A stretch of DNA of 64,000 bases from Streptomyces fungicidicus (GTDB lineage Bacteria > Actinomycetota > Actinomycetes > Streptomycetales > Streptomycetaceae), in NCBI RefSeq assembly GCF_003665435.1, contig NZ_CP023407.1:5691501-5755500 (forward strand), given 5' to 3'. Below, one piece after another: positions 26,275-34,767 of the stretch (the first letter of the stretch is position 1; each line of letters opens with the position of its first letter). The position numbers and the translations under genes were made by a program. A model generated the notes under the pieces. The model was not told where the DNA came from. It did not search any database and saw only the letters and a program-made list of their open reading frames with translations.

Positions 26275-27732
26275 ATGAGCGGATCACATGCGGGCTCCGG
26301 ACGGCACGTAGTCGTCGTCGGGGCGGGAATCGCCGGGCTGGCCGCCGCGCACCGGCTGCTCGCGCACGGGGCGCGGGTGACCGTGCTGGAGGCCTCCGGC
26401 CGGGTCGGCGGCAAGCTGCTGCCGGGCGAGATCGCCGGCGCGCGCGTCGACCTCGGCGCGGAGTCGATGCTGGCCCGCCGCCCCGAGGCGGTGGGCCTCG
26501 CCCGCGAGGTGGGTCTCGCCGACCGCCTCCAGCCGCCGGCCACCGCCACGGCCTCGCTCTGGACCCGCGGCGCCCTGCGCCCCATGCCCAAGGGGCACGT
26601 CATGGGCGTCCCCGGCACCGCCGACGCCCTCGCCGGCGTGCTGTCCGACGAGGGGCTGGCCCGGATCGGGCGGGACGCCGAGCTGCCCCGCACGGAGGTC
26701 GGCGACGACGTGGCCGTCGGCGAGTACGTGGCGGCGCGCGTCGGCCGCGAGGTCGTCGACCGCCTGGTGGAGCCCCTGCTCGGCGGGGTGTACGCGGGCG
26801 ACGCGTACCGCATCTCGATGCGCTCGGCGGTCCCGCAGCTCTTCGAGGCCGCGCGGACCCACACCTCCCTGACCGAGGCGGTCCGCGGGATCCAGGCGAG
26901 GTCCGCGGCCTCGGCGCCGGCCGGGCCCGTCTTCATGGGCCTGGCGGGCGGAGTGGGCACCCTGCCGCTCGCGGTCGCCGACTCCCTGCGGGCACGCGGG
27001 GCGGAGATCCTCACCGGTGCGCCGGTCACGGAGCTGCGCCGCGCACCGGAGGACGGCTGGCGGATCCTCGCCGGCGACCGGGTCCTGCACGCCGATGCGG
27101 TCGTCGTCGCCGTGCCCGCACCGGCCGCCGCCGCACTGCTGCGCTCCGAGGCCCCCGGCGCCGCCGCCGAGCTCGCCGGGGTCGAGTACGCCTCCATGGC
27201 GCTGATCACCCTCGCCTTCCGCCGCGCGGAGACCGCTCTGCCCGAGGGCAGCGGATTCCTGGTGCCGCCCGTCGACGGCCGCACCATCAAGGCGTCCACC
27301 TTCGCCTCCGCCAAGTGGGGGTGGATCGCCGAGGAGAACCCCGGACTGGTGGTCCTGCGCACCTCCGTCGGCCGGCACGGCGAGACGGAGATCCTCCGCC
27401 GTGACGACGCCGGCCTGGTGGAGGTCTCCCGGCACGACCTGAAGGCCGCCGTCGGACTGGACGCCACCCCGGTCGCGACCCGCGTCACCCGCTGGCAGGA
27501 CGGCCTGCCCCAGTACCCCGTCGGCCACCACGCGCGCGTGGCCCGCGTCCGCGGGCACCTCGCCTCTCTCGCCGGTCTCGCGGTGTGCGGCGCGGCCTAC
27601 GACGGTGTCGGCATCCCCGCGTGCGTCGCGAGCGCGTACGCCGCGGCCGACCAGATCCACGGTGACCTGCACGGTGTGCAGGAACTCACCGCCCACCCGG
27701 TGCAGAGCCTCCACGGAGCAGCAGGAGAATGA
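26275..27732 (+). CDS. hemG: Coproporphyrinogen/protoporphyrinogen III oxidase (HemY/CgoX type)
   Basis: A 485-residue FAD enzyme that oxidises porphyrinogen to porphyrin, in actinobacteria coproporphyrinogen III to coproporphyrin III. N-terminal FAD fold VVVVGAGIAGLAAAHRL and GGKLLPGE, the conserved LGAESMLARRPE, EPLLGGVYAGDAYRISM, and a C-terminal FAD-binding stretch ending with AAYDGVGIPACVASAYAA. It is followed at once by hemQ, its stop falling 5 bases before the chosen hemQ start, so the two form a haem operon of the coproporphyrin-dependent pathway. The ATG at 26275 has GAAGGTGGGG upstream. The name hemG follows Streptomyces usage; hemY or cgoX is equivalent. Confidence 0.96.
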   Translation: MSGSHAGSGRHVVVVGAGIAGLAAAHRLLAHGARVTVLEASGRVGGKLLPGEIAGARVDLGAESMLARRPEAVGLAREVGLADRLQPPATATASLWTRGALRPMPKGHVMGVPGTADALAGVLSDEGLARIGRDAELPRTEVGDDVAVGEYVAARVGREVVDRLVEPLLGGVYAGDAYRISMRSAVPQLFEAARTHTSLTEAVRGIQARSAASAPAGPVFMGLAGGVGTLPLAVADSLRARGAEILTGAPVTELRRAPEDGWRILAGDRVLHADAVVVAVPAPAAAALLRSEAPGAAAELAGVEYASMALITLAFRRAETALPEGSGFLVPPVDGRTIKASTFASAKWGWIAEENPGLVVLRTSVGRHGETEILRRDDAGLVEVSRHDLKAAVGLDATPVATRVTRWQDGLPQYPVGHHARVARVRGHLASLAGLAVCGAAYDGVGIPACVASAYAAADQIHGDLHGVQELTAHPVQSLHGAAGE

Positions 27733-27737
27733 GGGAC

Positions 27738-28469
27738 ATGAGTGACGACGCCACCACCCCCGCAGCCGACCGGATCCCGAACAAGGGCAAGCTGGCCAAG
27801 GACCTCAACGAGGTCATCCGCTACACCCTCTGGTCGGTCTTCAGGCTGAAGGACGTGCTGCCCGAGGACCGGGCCGGGTACGCCGACGAGGTACAGGAGC
27901 TGTTCGACCAGCTCGCCGCCAAGGACGTCACGATCCGCGGCACCTACGACGTGTCGGGCCTGCGCGCGGACGCCGACCTCATGATCTGGTGGCACGCCGA
28001 GACCGCCGACCAGCTGCAGGAGGCGTACAACCTCTTCCGCCGCACCAGGCTGGGCCGCGCGCTGGAGCCCGTCTGGTCGAACATGGCGCTGCACCGCCCC
28101 GCCGAGTTCAACCGGTCGCACATCCCGGCGTTCCTCGCCGACGAGACGCCCCGCAACTACGTGAGCGTCTACCCCTTCGTGCGCTCCTACGACTGGTACC
28201 TGCTGCCCGACGAGGACCGCCGCCGCATGCTCGCCGACCACGGCAAGATGGCCCGCGGCTACCCGGACGTGCGCGCCAACACGGTCGCCTCGTTCTCCCT
28301 CGGCGACTACGAGTGGATCCTCGCCTTCGAGGCCGACGAGCTGGACCGCATCGTCGACCTCATGCGTCACCTGCGCGGCTCGGAGGCCCGGATGCACGTC
28401 CGCGAGGAGGTCCCGTTCTACACGGGCCGCCGCAAGAACGTGGCGGAACTGGTCGCCGGCCTCGCCTGA
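27738..28469 (+). CDS. hemQ: Coproheme decarboxylase HemQ/ChdC
   Basis: A 243-residue member of the chlorite-dismutase-like family that performs the last step of the coproporphyrin-dependent pathway, decarboxylating iron-coproporphyrin to haem b. Typical actinobacterial features: RIPNKGKLAKDLNEVIRYT, VSVYPFVRSYDWYLLP with the reactive-region Tyr, MLADHGKMARGYPDVRANT carrying the proximal His, and FSLGDYEWILAFE. AGGAG at 27723 is ten bases before the ATG at 27738; an upstream ATG at 27729 overlaps the hemG stop but sits too close to that site. The stop abuts the stop of the convergent hydrolase without a base between them. Confidence 0.96.
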   Translation: MSDDATTPAADRIPNKGKLAKDLNEVIRYTLWSVFRLKDVLPEDRAGYADEVQELFDQLAAKDVTIRGTYDVSGLRADADLMIWWHAETADQLQEAYNLFRRTRLGRALEPVWSNMALHRPAEFNRSHIPAFLADETPRNYVSVYPFVRSYDWYLLPDEDRRRMLADHGKMARGYPDVRANTVASFSLGDYEWILAFEADELDRIVDLMRHLRGSEARMHVREEVPFYTGRRKNVAELVAGLA

Positions 28470-30083
28470 TCAGACGCCGGGCCGGTCCTTCCCGGCCCGT
28501 CCGCCCGCCGGCTGCGGCTCGGGTTCCGGGTGCGGTGCGCAGGAGGCGCGCCGCCCCGGGACCCTGCCTTCCAGCAGGTACGCCTCCAGATGGCGGTTCA
28601 CACAGGCGTTGGGTCCGCCCGCGAGGCCGTGGCTGCCGGCGTCCCGCTCGGTCACCAGCACCGACCCCGCCAGCCGCCGGTGCAGCTCCAGGGCGCCGTC
28701 GTAGGGGGTGGCCGCGTCCCGCTCGGCCGCCAGGATCAGCGTCGGCGGCAGCTCCCCGCGGCCGGCGCGCACGTCCAGCGGCCGCTGCCGGGGGCCCTGC
28801 CAGTAGGCGCAGGGCAGGTTGGTCCACACATTGCCCCAGGTCTCGAAGGGCGCCCTGCGCGCCAGCCGGGTGTTGTCCCGGTCCCACACCGCCCACTCGG
28901 CCGGCCAGGGCGCGTCGTTGCACTCCACGGCGAGATACACCGCCCGCGCGTTCTCCGCCTCCGCCGCCGCCTCCGGATATTCCTGGGCCTGCTCGACCAA
29001 CGGCCCGGAGTCGCCCCTCAGATACGCCGACAGCGCGTGCGCGCGCTGCGGCCAGTGGTCGTCGTAGTACCCGGCCTTGAGGAACGCCGCCTGCAGCTGC
29101 GCGGGGCCGACCCTGCCGCCCGCCGGCTCCGCAGCCAGCCGCGCGCTCGCCCTCTCGTAGCTGCGCCGCACCTCTTCGGCCGTGCCGCCCAGCCCGTAGA
29201 CGTCGTCGTGCTCGGCGGTCCAGGCCCGGAAGTCCGCCCAGCGGTCCTCGAACGCCGCCGACTGGGCGAGGTTGTTGCGGTACCAGATCCGCTCTGGGTC
29301 CGGGTTCACCGCCGAGTCGAACACCATCCGCCGTACGTGGGAGGGGAACATCGTGGCGTACAGCGCCCCGAAGTAGGTGCCGTACGACGAGCCGAGGTAC
29401 GTCAGCCGGTTCTCCCCGAGCGCGGCCCGCAGGACGTCCAGGTCACGGGCGTTGTTGAGCGAGTGGTAGTGCCGCAGCGAGCCGCCCGTCCGCTCGGCGC
29501 ACCCCCGCGCGTACGCCCGGGCCCGCGCGACGCGCTCCCGCTTGTACGCCGCCGACGGGTGGACCGGCGCCTTCGCCGGGCCCTCGAAGAAGGTCCCCGG
29601 GTCCGTGCAGGACAGCGGCGCGGAGCGGCCCACCCCGCGCGGGGAGTAGCCGACGAGGTCGTACGCCGCCGCGACGCGCTTCCACTCGGGGAGCGCGCCC
29701 GTCATCGGGAAGTACATGCCGCTCGCGCCCGGCCCGCCCGGGTTGTGGACCAGGGAACCCTGCCGGGGCACCTTGCGCTTGCTGTTGTCGGGGTCCTTCC
29801 CGGTGGCGCGTGCGCGGCTGACGGTGAGCAGGATCCGTTCGCCGTCCGGGCGGGCGTAGTCGAGCGGGACGGCGACGGTGCCGCACCGCACGGTGGGCGG
29901 GAGTTCCTGCTCCGGGGGACAGGCGCCGAAGTCGATGCCCTCCGCGGCGGCGCGTGCGGCGGCCACGGCGGTGCCGCGCAGTTCGGCGGAGGGGGAGGCG
30001 GGGGTTCCGGCGCCGGCCGGGGCGGCGGCCAGGGCGGTGAGCAGCAAGGACCCTGTGGCCACATGGACGGCGGCGGTTCTCAT
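28470..30083 (-). CDS. Secreted alpha/beta hydrolase, tripeptidyl-aminopeptidase (Tap/Slp) family
   Basis: A 537-residue exported hydrolase. The signal peptide is residues 1 to about 26 (MRTAAVHVATGSLLLTALAA... ending APAGAG). The core has oxyanion region VHNPGGPGASGM, DLVGYSPRGVGRS, the nucleophile elbow GSSYGTYFGALYA, and C-terminal Asp and His in LILAAERDAATPYDGA and DAGSHGLAGGPN. The C-terminal cap (CVNRHLEAYLLEGRVP) is typical of Streptomyces Tap/Slp-type peptidases that release short peptides from protein N-termini. GGGA precedes the ATG at 30083. A downstream GGGCCGG/CCGGCCC hairpin (28479-28498) lies inside its last codons and may also end the hemQ transcript. Confidence 0.92.
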   Translation of the reverse strand: MRTAAVHVATGSLLLTALAAAPAGAGTPASPSAELRGTAVAAARAAAEGIDFGACPPEQELPPTVRCGTVAVPLDYARPDGERILLTVSRARATGKDPDNSKRKVPRQGSLVHNPGGPGASGMYFPMTGALPEWKRVAAAYDLVGYSPRGVGRSAPLSCTDPGTFFEGPAKAPVHPSAAYKRERVARARAYARGCAERTGGSLRHYHSLNNARDLDVLRAALGENRLTYLGSSYGTYFGALYATMFPSHVRRMVFDSAVNPDPERIWYRNNLAQSAAFEDRWADFRAWTAEHDDVYGLGGTAEEVRRSYERASARLAAEPAGGRVGPAQLQAAFLKAGYYDDHWPQRAHALSAYLRGDSGPLVEQAQEYPEAAAEAENARAVYLAVECNDAPWPAEWAVWDRDNTRLARRAPFETWGNVWTNLPCAYWQGPRQRPLDVRAGRGELPPTLILAAERDAATPYDGALELHRRLAGSVLVTERDAGSHGLAGGPNACVNRHLEAYLLEGRVPGRRASCAPHPEPEPQPAGGRAGKDRPGV

Positions 30084-30220
30084 CGACGGTCCCTTCGGTA
30101 CACACGTAAGCGACAAAAGGGATATTTCTTTTGAGTGGTGGTCCGATGCAAGGACCCTCCGCCGGGGTGTCGGCGCCCGTGACCCGAAGCGGTGGCCCGG
30201 TGCGGCGACCGCGGCGGCCG

Positions 30221-30991
30221 CTAGTGACGCGGCTCCCGGTGCGCGAAGGCCGCGCGCAGCTCCGGCTCGCCCACCGCTCGGATGCCGCGCACCGCGACGG
30301 AGGTGAGACAGGTGCGGTCGTCTCCGGCCTCGCCTGCGCTGCGCGGGAGCGCGCCCAGCAGGCGCTGGCCCGCCGGTGAGGCCCAGCGCGAGTACGGGTG
30401 GACCTCGAACCGCGCGATGGCCAGACAGCCCAGTGTGAGGATCAGCGGCAGCGTGAACCACAGGGCGACCAGATGGCGCGGCATGTCCGACGGGACGGGC
30501 ATCAGCAGGGCGGCCGCCGCCAGCCCCGCCACCGCCGTCCCGGCGAGCCGCACCTGCCGTACCGCGTCCGCGACGGTCGTCCCCGCGCCGTCGGGCACCG
30601 CGAGTCCCGCGCCGACCAGCCGTTCGGAGATCCCGCGCACGGCGTCGGCGGTCGCCGCGGCGGTCCGCACCGGCGCGAGGGGCGACTGTCCCTGCGGGCC
30701 TATCGCCCCTATCACCGAGCGCTCCATCTCGTCCCGCCCGCGCGGGTCGACCACCGTCGCCCAGCCGGTGTGCGCCAGCAGCAGCCTCCGCTGGCGGGCC
30801 ATGGCGACCAGCGTGACGTCGGCGACCCTCGCCGGTCCGCCGGACAGGAACGCGGCCTCGTACAGCGTCAGATCGCGCCCCGCTCCCGTGTCGTGGCCGG
30901 CCACGGCGCCGCGCACGGCGGTCAGGCACAGCCGCAGGCACGCCGCACCGGCGACGGCCCAGGCCAGGAGCAGGAGAGGGACCCAGAACAT
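30221..30991 (-). CDS. TIGR04222-type membrane protein
   Basis: A 256-residue protein with an N-terminal membrane helix (MFWVPLLLLAWAVAGAACL), a cytosolic or periplasmic middle with LTLYEAAFLSGGPARVADVTLVAM as in the TIGR04222 family, two further hydrophobic stretches (about 155-205) and a soluble tail. Family proteins are found across actinobacteria and often end in a Cys/Gly-rich low-complexity tail; this one ends GEPELRAAFAHREPRH with no such tail. The start is unresolved: the chosen ATG begins at the membrane helix, but a GTG at 31039 would add 16 residues. It follows the DUF692 gene on the same strand and is probably in its operon. Function unknown. Confidence 0.8.
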   Translation of the reverse strand: MFWVPLLLLAWAVAGAACLRLCLTAVRGAVAGHDTGAGRDLTLYEAAFLSGGPARVADVTLVAMARQRRLLLAHTGWATVVDPRGRDEMERSVIGAIGPQGQSPLAPVRTAAATADAVRGISERLVGAGLAVPDGAGTTVADAVRQVRLAGTAVAGLAAAALLMPVPSDMPRHLVALWFTLPLILTLGCLAIARFEVHPYSRWASPAGQRLLGALPRSAGEAGDDRTCLTSVAVRGIRAVGEPELRAAFAHREPRH

Positions 30992-31100
30992 GAGTTGTTT
31001 GTAAAGGACATGGTCGCGGGAACGCCATGCCCTGTTCACGATCCGGGACGGAGTGTTGCCGGTATGTGATGTTCCGCGCGGTTTGGGCGACCGTCACCGG

Positions 31101-32408
31101 TCAGCGCCGCAGCAGCACCCGCCGGGTGGCCCGCGCCAGCCGCACCGCCGGCCTGTCCGACCGCGGCCTCGGCCCCGACCGCTCCAGCCACCACCGGCGC
31201 AGCTCGCGCCGCGCCCGCGCGTCCTCGGGCCCCCCGCCGCCCAGCAGTTCCTCGGCGAAGTCCAGCGCGTCCCGCCGGTAGCCGCCGGTCATCGGCAGCG
31301 TCTGCGCGTACGCGAGGAAGGCGGACCGGTATCCCTGCCCGAGGATCACCGGGAGCTCGGGCGCGACCTTGGCGACCACGTCGGCCCGCTTGGCGGCCAG
31401 CGCCCGCGCCTGCACTCCCATGCGCGTCCGGTCGAACCCCTCCGGCACCGGGGTTCCGGCGACCAGCGAGGACAGCACCGCGGTCTGCGCGAGCGCGAGC
31501 CGCTGCCGGGCGGCCCCGAGCGAGCCCTCCCGCGGCCCGGGGCGGACGCCCGTGACCGCGGGAGTGCTCGCCCTCCGGCCCTCCGTCCCCTTCCCGACCG
31601 CGTGCCGGATCGCGTCCAGCTCCCGCTCCATCTCGTCCGCCTCGGGGAAGTTCTCGTCCCGCTCCAGCAGCACGCCGGGAGGGGAGACCCGCGACGCGAG
31701 ATCGGTGAGGACGTCCAGCACCGGCTCGGGGACGGGGTGGGCATGGCTGTCGTGCCATACGCCGTCCCGCTCGAACCCGCCCGCGACATGGACGTACGCG
31801 AGGGCCTCCAGGGGCAGTTCGGCGAGCGCCTCGGCCGGGTCCTCGCCCAGGTTGACGTGGTTGGTGTGCAGGTTGGCGACGTCGATGAGGAGCCGTACGC
31901 CGGTCCGGTCGGCCAGCTCGTACAGGAACTGCCCCTCGGTCATCTCCTCGCCGGGCCAGGCGATCAGCGCGGCGATGTTCTCGACGGCGAGCGGCACGGG
32001 CAGCGCCTCCTGGGCGATGCGGACGTTCTCGCAGAGCACGTCGAGGGCGTCACGGGTGCGCGGCACGGGCAGCAGGTGCCCGGCCTCGATGGCCGGGGAC
32101 GCGGTCATCGCCCCGCCGGCCCGCACGAACGCGATGTGCTCGGTGACGAGCGGCGACCCGAGCGTCTCCGCCCGCTCGGCGAGGGCGGCGAGCCGTCCCT
32201 CGTCGGGCCGCTCGGCCCCGCCCAGCCCCAGCGAGACGCCGTGCGGCACGACGGTCACCCCGCGCCCGCGCAGCCGCAGCAGCGACTCGGGCAGATGCCC
32301 GGGACAGACGTTCTCGGCCACGACCTCGACCCAGTCGATCCCCGGCATCCCCTCCACGGCCTCCGCGATCTCCGGCCGCCACCCGATCCCCGTCCCCAGT
32401 CGCACCAT
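31101..32408 (-). CDS. DUF692 / multinuclear iron oxygenase-like (MNIO) protein
   Basis: A 435-residue protein. Residues 1 to about 280 are the DUF692 TIM barrel: GTGIGWRPEI, VVPHGVSLGLGG, LVTEHIAF, VENIA, LLIDVANLHTNHVN, YVHVAGGF, DSHAHPV and LLERDENFPE supply the His, Asp, Asn and Glu ligands seen in the family. Characterised relatives (MbnB, TglH and others) bind two or three irons and oxidise Cys or other residues in ribosomal peptides, usually with a partner protein. The C-terminal 130 residues are helical and basic and could be a fused partner-like domain. No precursor peptide gene is evident nearby. The neighbour is a TIGR04222 membrane protein. Substrate unknown. Confidence 0.9.
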   Translation of the reverse strand: MVRLGTGIGWRPEIAEAVEGMPGIDWVEVVAENVCPGHLPESLLRLRGRGVTVVPHGVSLGLGGAERPDEGRLAALAERAETLGSPLVTEHIAFVRAGGAMTASPAIEAGHLLPVPRTRDALDVLCENVRIAQEALPVPLAVENIAALIAWPGEEMTEGQFLYELADRTGVRLLIDVANLHTNHVNLGEDPAEALAELPLEALAYVHVAGGFERDGVWHDSHAHPVPEPVLDVLTDLASRVSPPGVLLERDENFPEADEMERELDAIRHAVGKGTEGRRASTPAVTGVRPGPREGSLGAARQRLALAQTAVLSSLVAGTPVPEGFDRTRMGVQARALAAKRADVVAKVAPELPVILGQGYRSAFLAYAQTLPMTGGYRRDALDFAEELLGGGGPEDARARRELRRWWLERSGPRPRSDRPAVRLARATRRVLLRR

Positions 32409-32475
32409 CGTCCCGTCCCCCTCCTCCGCCCGGCGTGTCCGGCCCCCGCGGGTGACATGGATATGGCCGCCGGCC

Positions 32476-32531
32476 CCGCCCCCGAACCGCCCCGGCTCAC
32501 CTTCAGAGCAACATTTGAGGTTCGGGGGCGG
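32476..32531 (-). terminator. Putative terminator after the ceramidase gene
   Basis: A perfect 13-bp inverted repeat (CCGCCCCCGAACC / GGTTCGGGGGCGG, 32476-32488 and 32519-32531) with a 30-base loop, beginning 25 bases after the ceramidase stop and before the DUF692 start. The stem is strong and the loop long. It most likely ends the ceramidase transcript. Confidence 0.55.
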
Positions 32532-32555
32532 CGCCGCGGCGGGCCCTTTCGCGGG

Positions 32556-34613
32556 TCAGCGGACCGTGAAGGCCGGGGTCGTGCCGGTGAACGGGGTGAT
32601 CGTGCCGGTGAGGCTTCTGGCGTCGCCGTGGTACACGAGACGGTACGTGCCCGCGGGGGTGCCCTGGGGGACGTCCCAGGTGAGGGTGACCTGGGAGGCG
32701 GCGACGCCGTCGCGCTTCCAGTGGAAGCGGGTCGGCCAGTCGCCGTCGTCGGCGACGGTGTGCCAGGTCCCGTCGGCCTTCCGGAGCTGGACCTCGAGAT
32801 AAGTGCCGCCCCGGTGCAGGTCGTTGCCCGGGTGGGCGCCCGCGAAGACGGCCTCGACGCGCTCGCCGGCGCGGTAGTTCTCCCGCGGCGGCACCAGGAC
32901 GTCCCCGAACTTCCGGAAGGCCGGCGGCGCGTCCAGCACCACCCCCGGCTGCTGGGAGAGGGCCTTGCCGGAGATGTCCGGCGCCTCGGGGCCGAGCGGC
33001 AGTTCCGTGCCGTCGCGCAGCGCGGTCGCCAGCGCGGCCGCGGTCTGCTGGAGCGCGGGGAGCTGCCAGCGGCCGAAGAGGGTGCTGCCGCCCTCGTACT
33101 GCTGCGCGTCGTACTCCTCGGGCGTGGTCAGGTAGTGGAAGTACGCGTTGGCGTACCCGGCGACCAGGACATCGTCGAGGTCCGCGCCGACGATCCCGGC
33201 GACCGTGCGCCGCAGCCGCAGTCCCGCGCAGACGGTGACCTCGCCCGGTATGCCGATGAGGTAGAGGCCGCCGATGCGGACCAGCATCACCGGCACCCGC
33301 TCCTGCACCCACGGGTACACGCGGTTCATCTCCCCGATGGGCACGAAGACGTCCTTCGGCGCCTGCGCCTGCTTCAGCTCCGGGGAGACCGTGTAGATCA
33401 CGGAGTCGGAGATCGCGTCCCAGAAGGGGTTCTCGCCCTCCTCGAAACCGGGGAAGGCCGGCCCGTCCTCCATGCTGCCCGCCGCCATGGAGGCGCCGAC
33501 GCAGGGCTTGGACGTCCGGTGGGTGCGTCCGTCGCCGGTGAACTCGGGGCGCACCGTGACGTCGGAGAGGTCGACGTAGACCAGCCGGGAGTCGACGGGC
33601 CCGGACAGCCTTGCTCCCCGTCCGAGTTGGGCGGCTGCGGCCTCGTACTGCAGCAGTCCGCTCGCGCGGGTGTGCGCGAAGTCCTCCGGTGTGGTGGGCG
33701 GCCGCAGATCGAGGTTGGGCGACATGTCGCCGCTGTTGGTCTGCGCGAACGCCGAGACGAACGCCGGGGAGCCGTCGGACAGGTAGTCGACCTCGTTGAC
33801 CTCCCGCTCCCAGTGGTACGCCGCGTACCCCTTGTTGTCCGCGCTGATGAGCCGGTTGTCGCCGGACATGCTGGTGCTGTGCACCGGGAACCAGTTGACG
33901 GCCCCGACCGTCCGGCCGGCCCGCTCCACCCGGAGCAGTGTGGTGTGCGGGTCGACGGCGTCCGGGAAGTGGTCGCGGTCGGCCTTCGGGTTGCGGTCGA
34001 AGGCGGAGCGGGAGCGGTTGACGCTGGCCCCGGTCAACGTGCCGTGGCTGAGCACGAGTTCGGACGGCGCGAGGTCGTCGTGGGCGCGCCGCGCGGCCTC
34101 CAGGATTCCGTCCGCCACCGCCTCGAAGGTCTTGCGGTGGAAGCCGAACGTGGTCGTGTTGTACAGCAGATGGTGGGAGTAGCCGCCCGGACCGCTGTGG
34201 GTGTGGGTGGCGGTGATGAGCACGTTCCGCGCGGTGTAGAGACCGCCGTACGCCTCGGCGAGCCGGCGCAGCACCGCCTGGTGCACGCTCCCGAAGATCA
34301 TCGGCGAGTCGGCGACGATCAGCATCACCCGCCGCCCGCTCGCCTCGTCGACCACGACGAAGGCGCGGGCCCGCAGCCGGGTGTGGAGTCCCGCGGCCTG
34401 CTGGTCGAACCGGCCGTACCCCATCATCCCGACCTCGGCCACCTCACCGGTGGCGTCGGCGAGGCCGCGCCCGACGAGGTAGCCGGTGTCACGGGCGGGG
34501 GCGGCGCCGGCCGGGGCGGGGGCGGCCAGCTGGGCGCCCGCCAGCCCCAGACCGGTGAGGGCTCCCGCCCTCAGGACCGTACGGCGACTGCGAACAGGAC
34601 GTTCCGCGGACAT
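32556..34613 (-). CDS. Tat-exported neutral/alkaline ceramidase
   Basis: A 685-residue secreted enzyme of the neutral ceramidase family, which hydrolyses the amide bond of ceramide to sphingosine and fatty acid. The Tat signal contains SRRTVLRAGALTG and ends near APAGAAPARD. The catalytic domain begins YLVGRGLADATGEVAEVGMMGYG; zinc-site motif ATHTHSGPGGY, the NRSRSAF segment, VHSTSMSGDNRLISADNKGYA and PGEVTVCAG are family hallmarks. A C-terminal beta-domain (about 550-685) completes the usual length. The ATG at 34613 is preceded by GGAGGA. Streptomyces do not make ceramide in bulk, so it may act on environmental sphingolipid or another N-acyl lipid. Confidence 0.94.
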   Translation of the reverse strand: MSAERPVRSRRTVLRAGALTGLGLAGAQLAAPAPAGAAPARDTGYLVGRGLADATGEVAEVGMMGYGRFDQQAAGLHTRLRARAFVVVDEASGRRVMLIVADSPMIFGSVHQAVLRRLAEAYGGLYTARNVLITATHTHSGPGGYSHHLLYNTTTFGFHRKTFEAVADGILEAARRAHDDLAPSELVLSHGTLTGASVNRSRSAFDRNPKADRDHFPDAVDPHTTLLRVERAGRTVGAVNWFPVHSTSMSGDNRLISADNKGYAAYHWEREVNEVDYLSDGSPAFVSAFAQTNSGDMSPNLDLRPPTTPEDFAHTRASGLLQYEAAAAQLGRGARLSGPVDSRLVYVDLSDVTVRPEFTGDGRTHRTSKPCVGASMAAGSMEDGPAFPGFEEGENPFWDAISDSVIYTVSPELKQAQAPKDVFVPIGEMNRVYPWVQERVPVMLVRIGGLYLIGIPGEVTVCAGLRLRRTVAGIVGADLDDVLVAGYANAYFHYLTTPEEYDAQQYEGGSTLFGRWQLPALQQTAAALATALRDGTELPLGPEAPDISGKALSQQPGVVLDAPPAFRKFGDVLVPPRENYRAGERVEAVFAGAHPGNDLHRGGTYLEVQLRKADGTWHTVADDGDWPTRFHWKRDGVAASQVTLTWDVPQGTPAGTYRLVYHGDARSLTGTITPFTGTTPAFTVR

Positions 34614-34767
34614 CAGCTGCTCCTCCGGCTCGATCGGCCCCCCGCGGCACAGAACCTGAACGACGTTCAACTTCTGCGTCACCATTGGTACCCCGCATGC
34701 CATGAACACGGCAAGAGGTGTGCGCGCCCGCTCCCGCGCGCGGCCGGCGGTCCGGAGGGCCGTGGCG

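Noticed and set aside
30115..30132. AT-rich imperfect palindrome AAAAGGGATATTTCTTTT upstream of the hydrolase gene
   Set aside because: Only 7 of 9 positions pair and there is no known regulator; kept as a note but too weak to call an operator.
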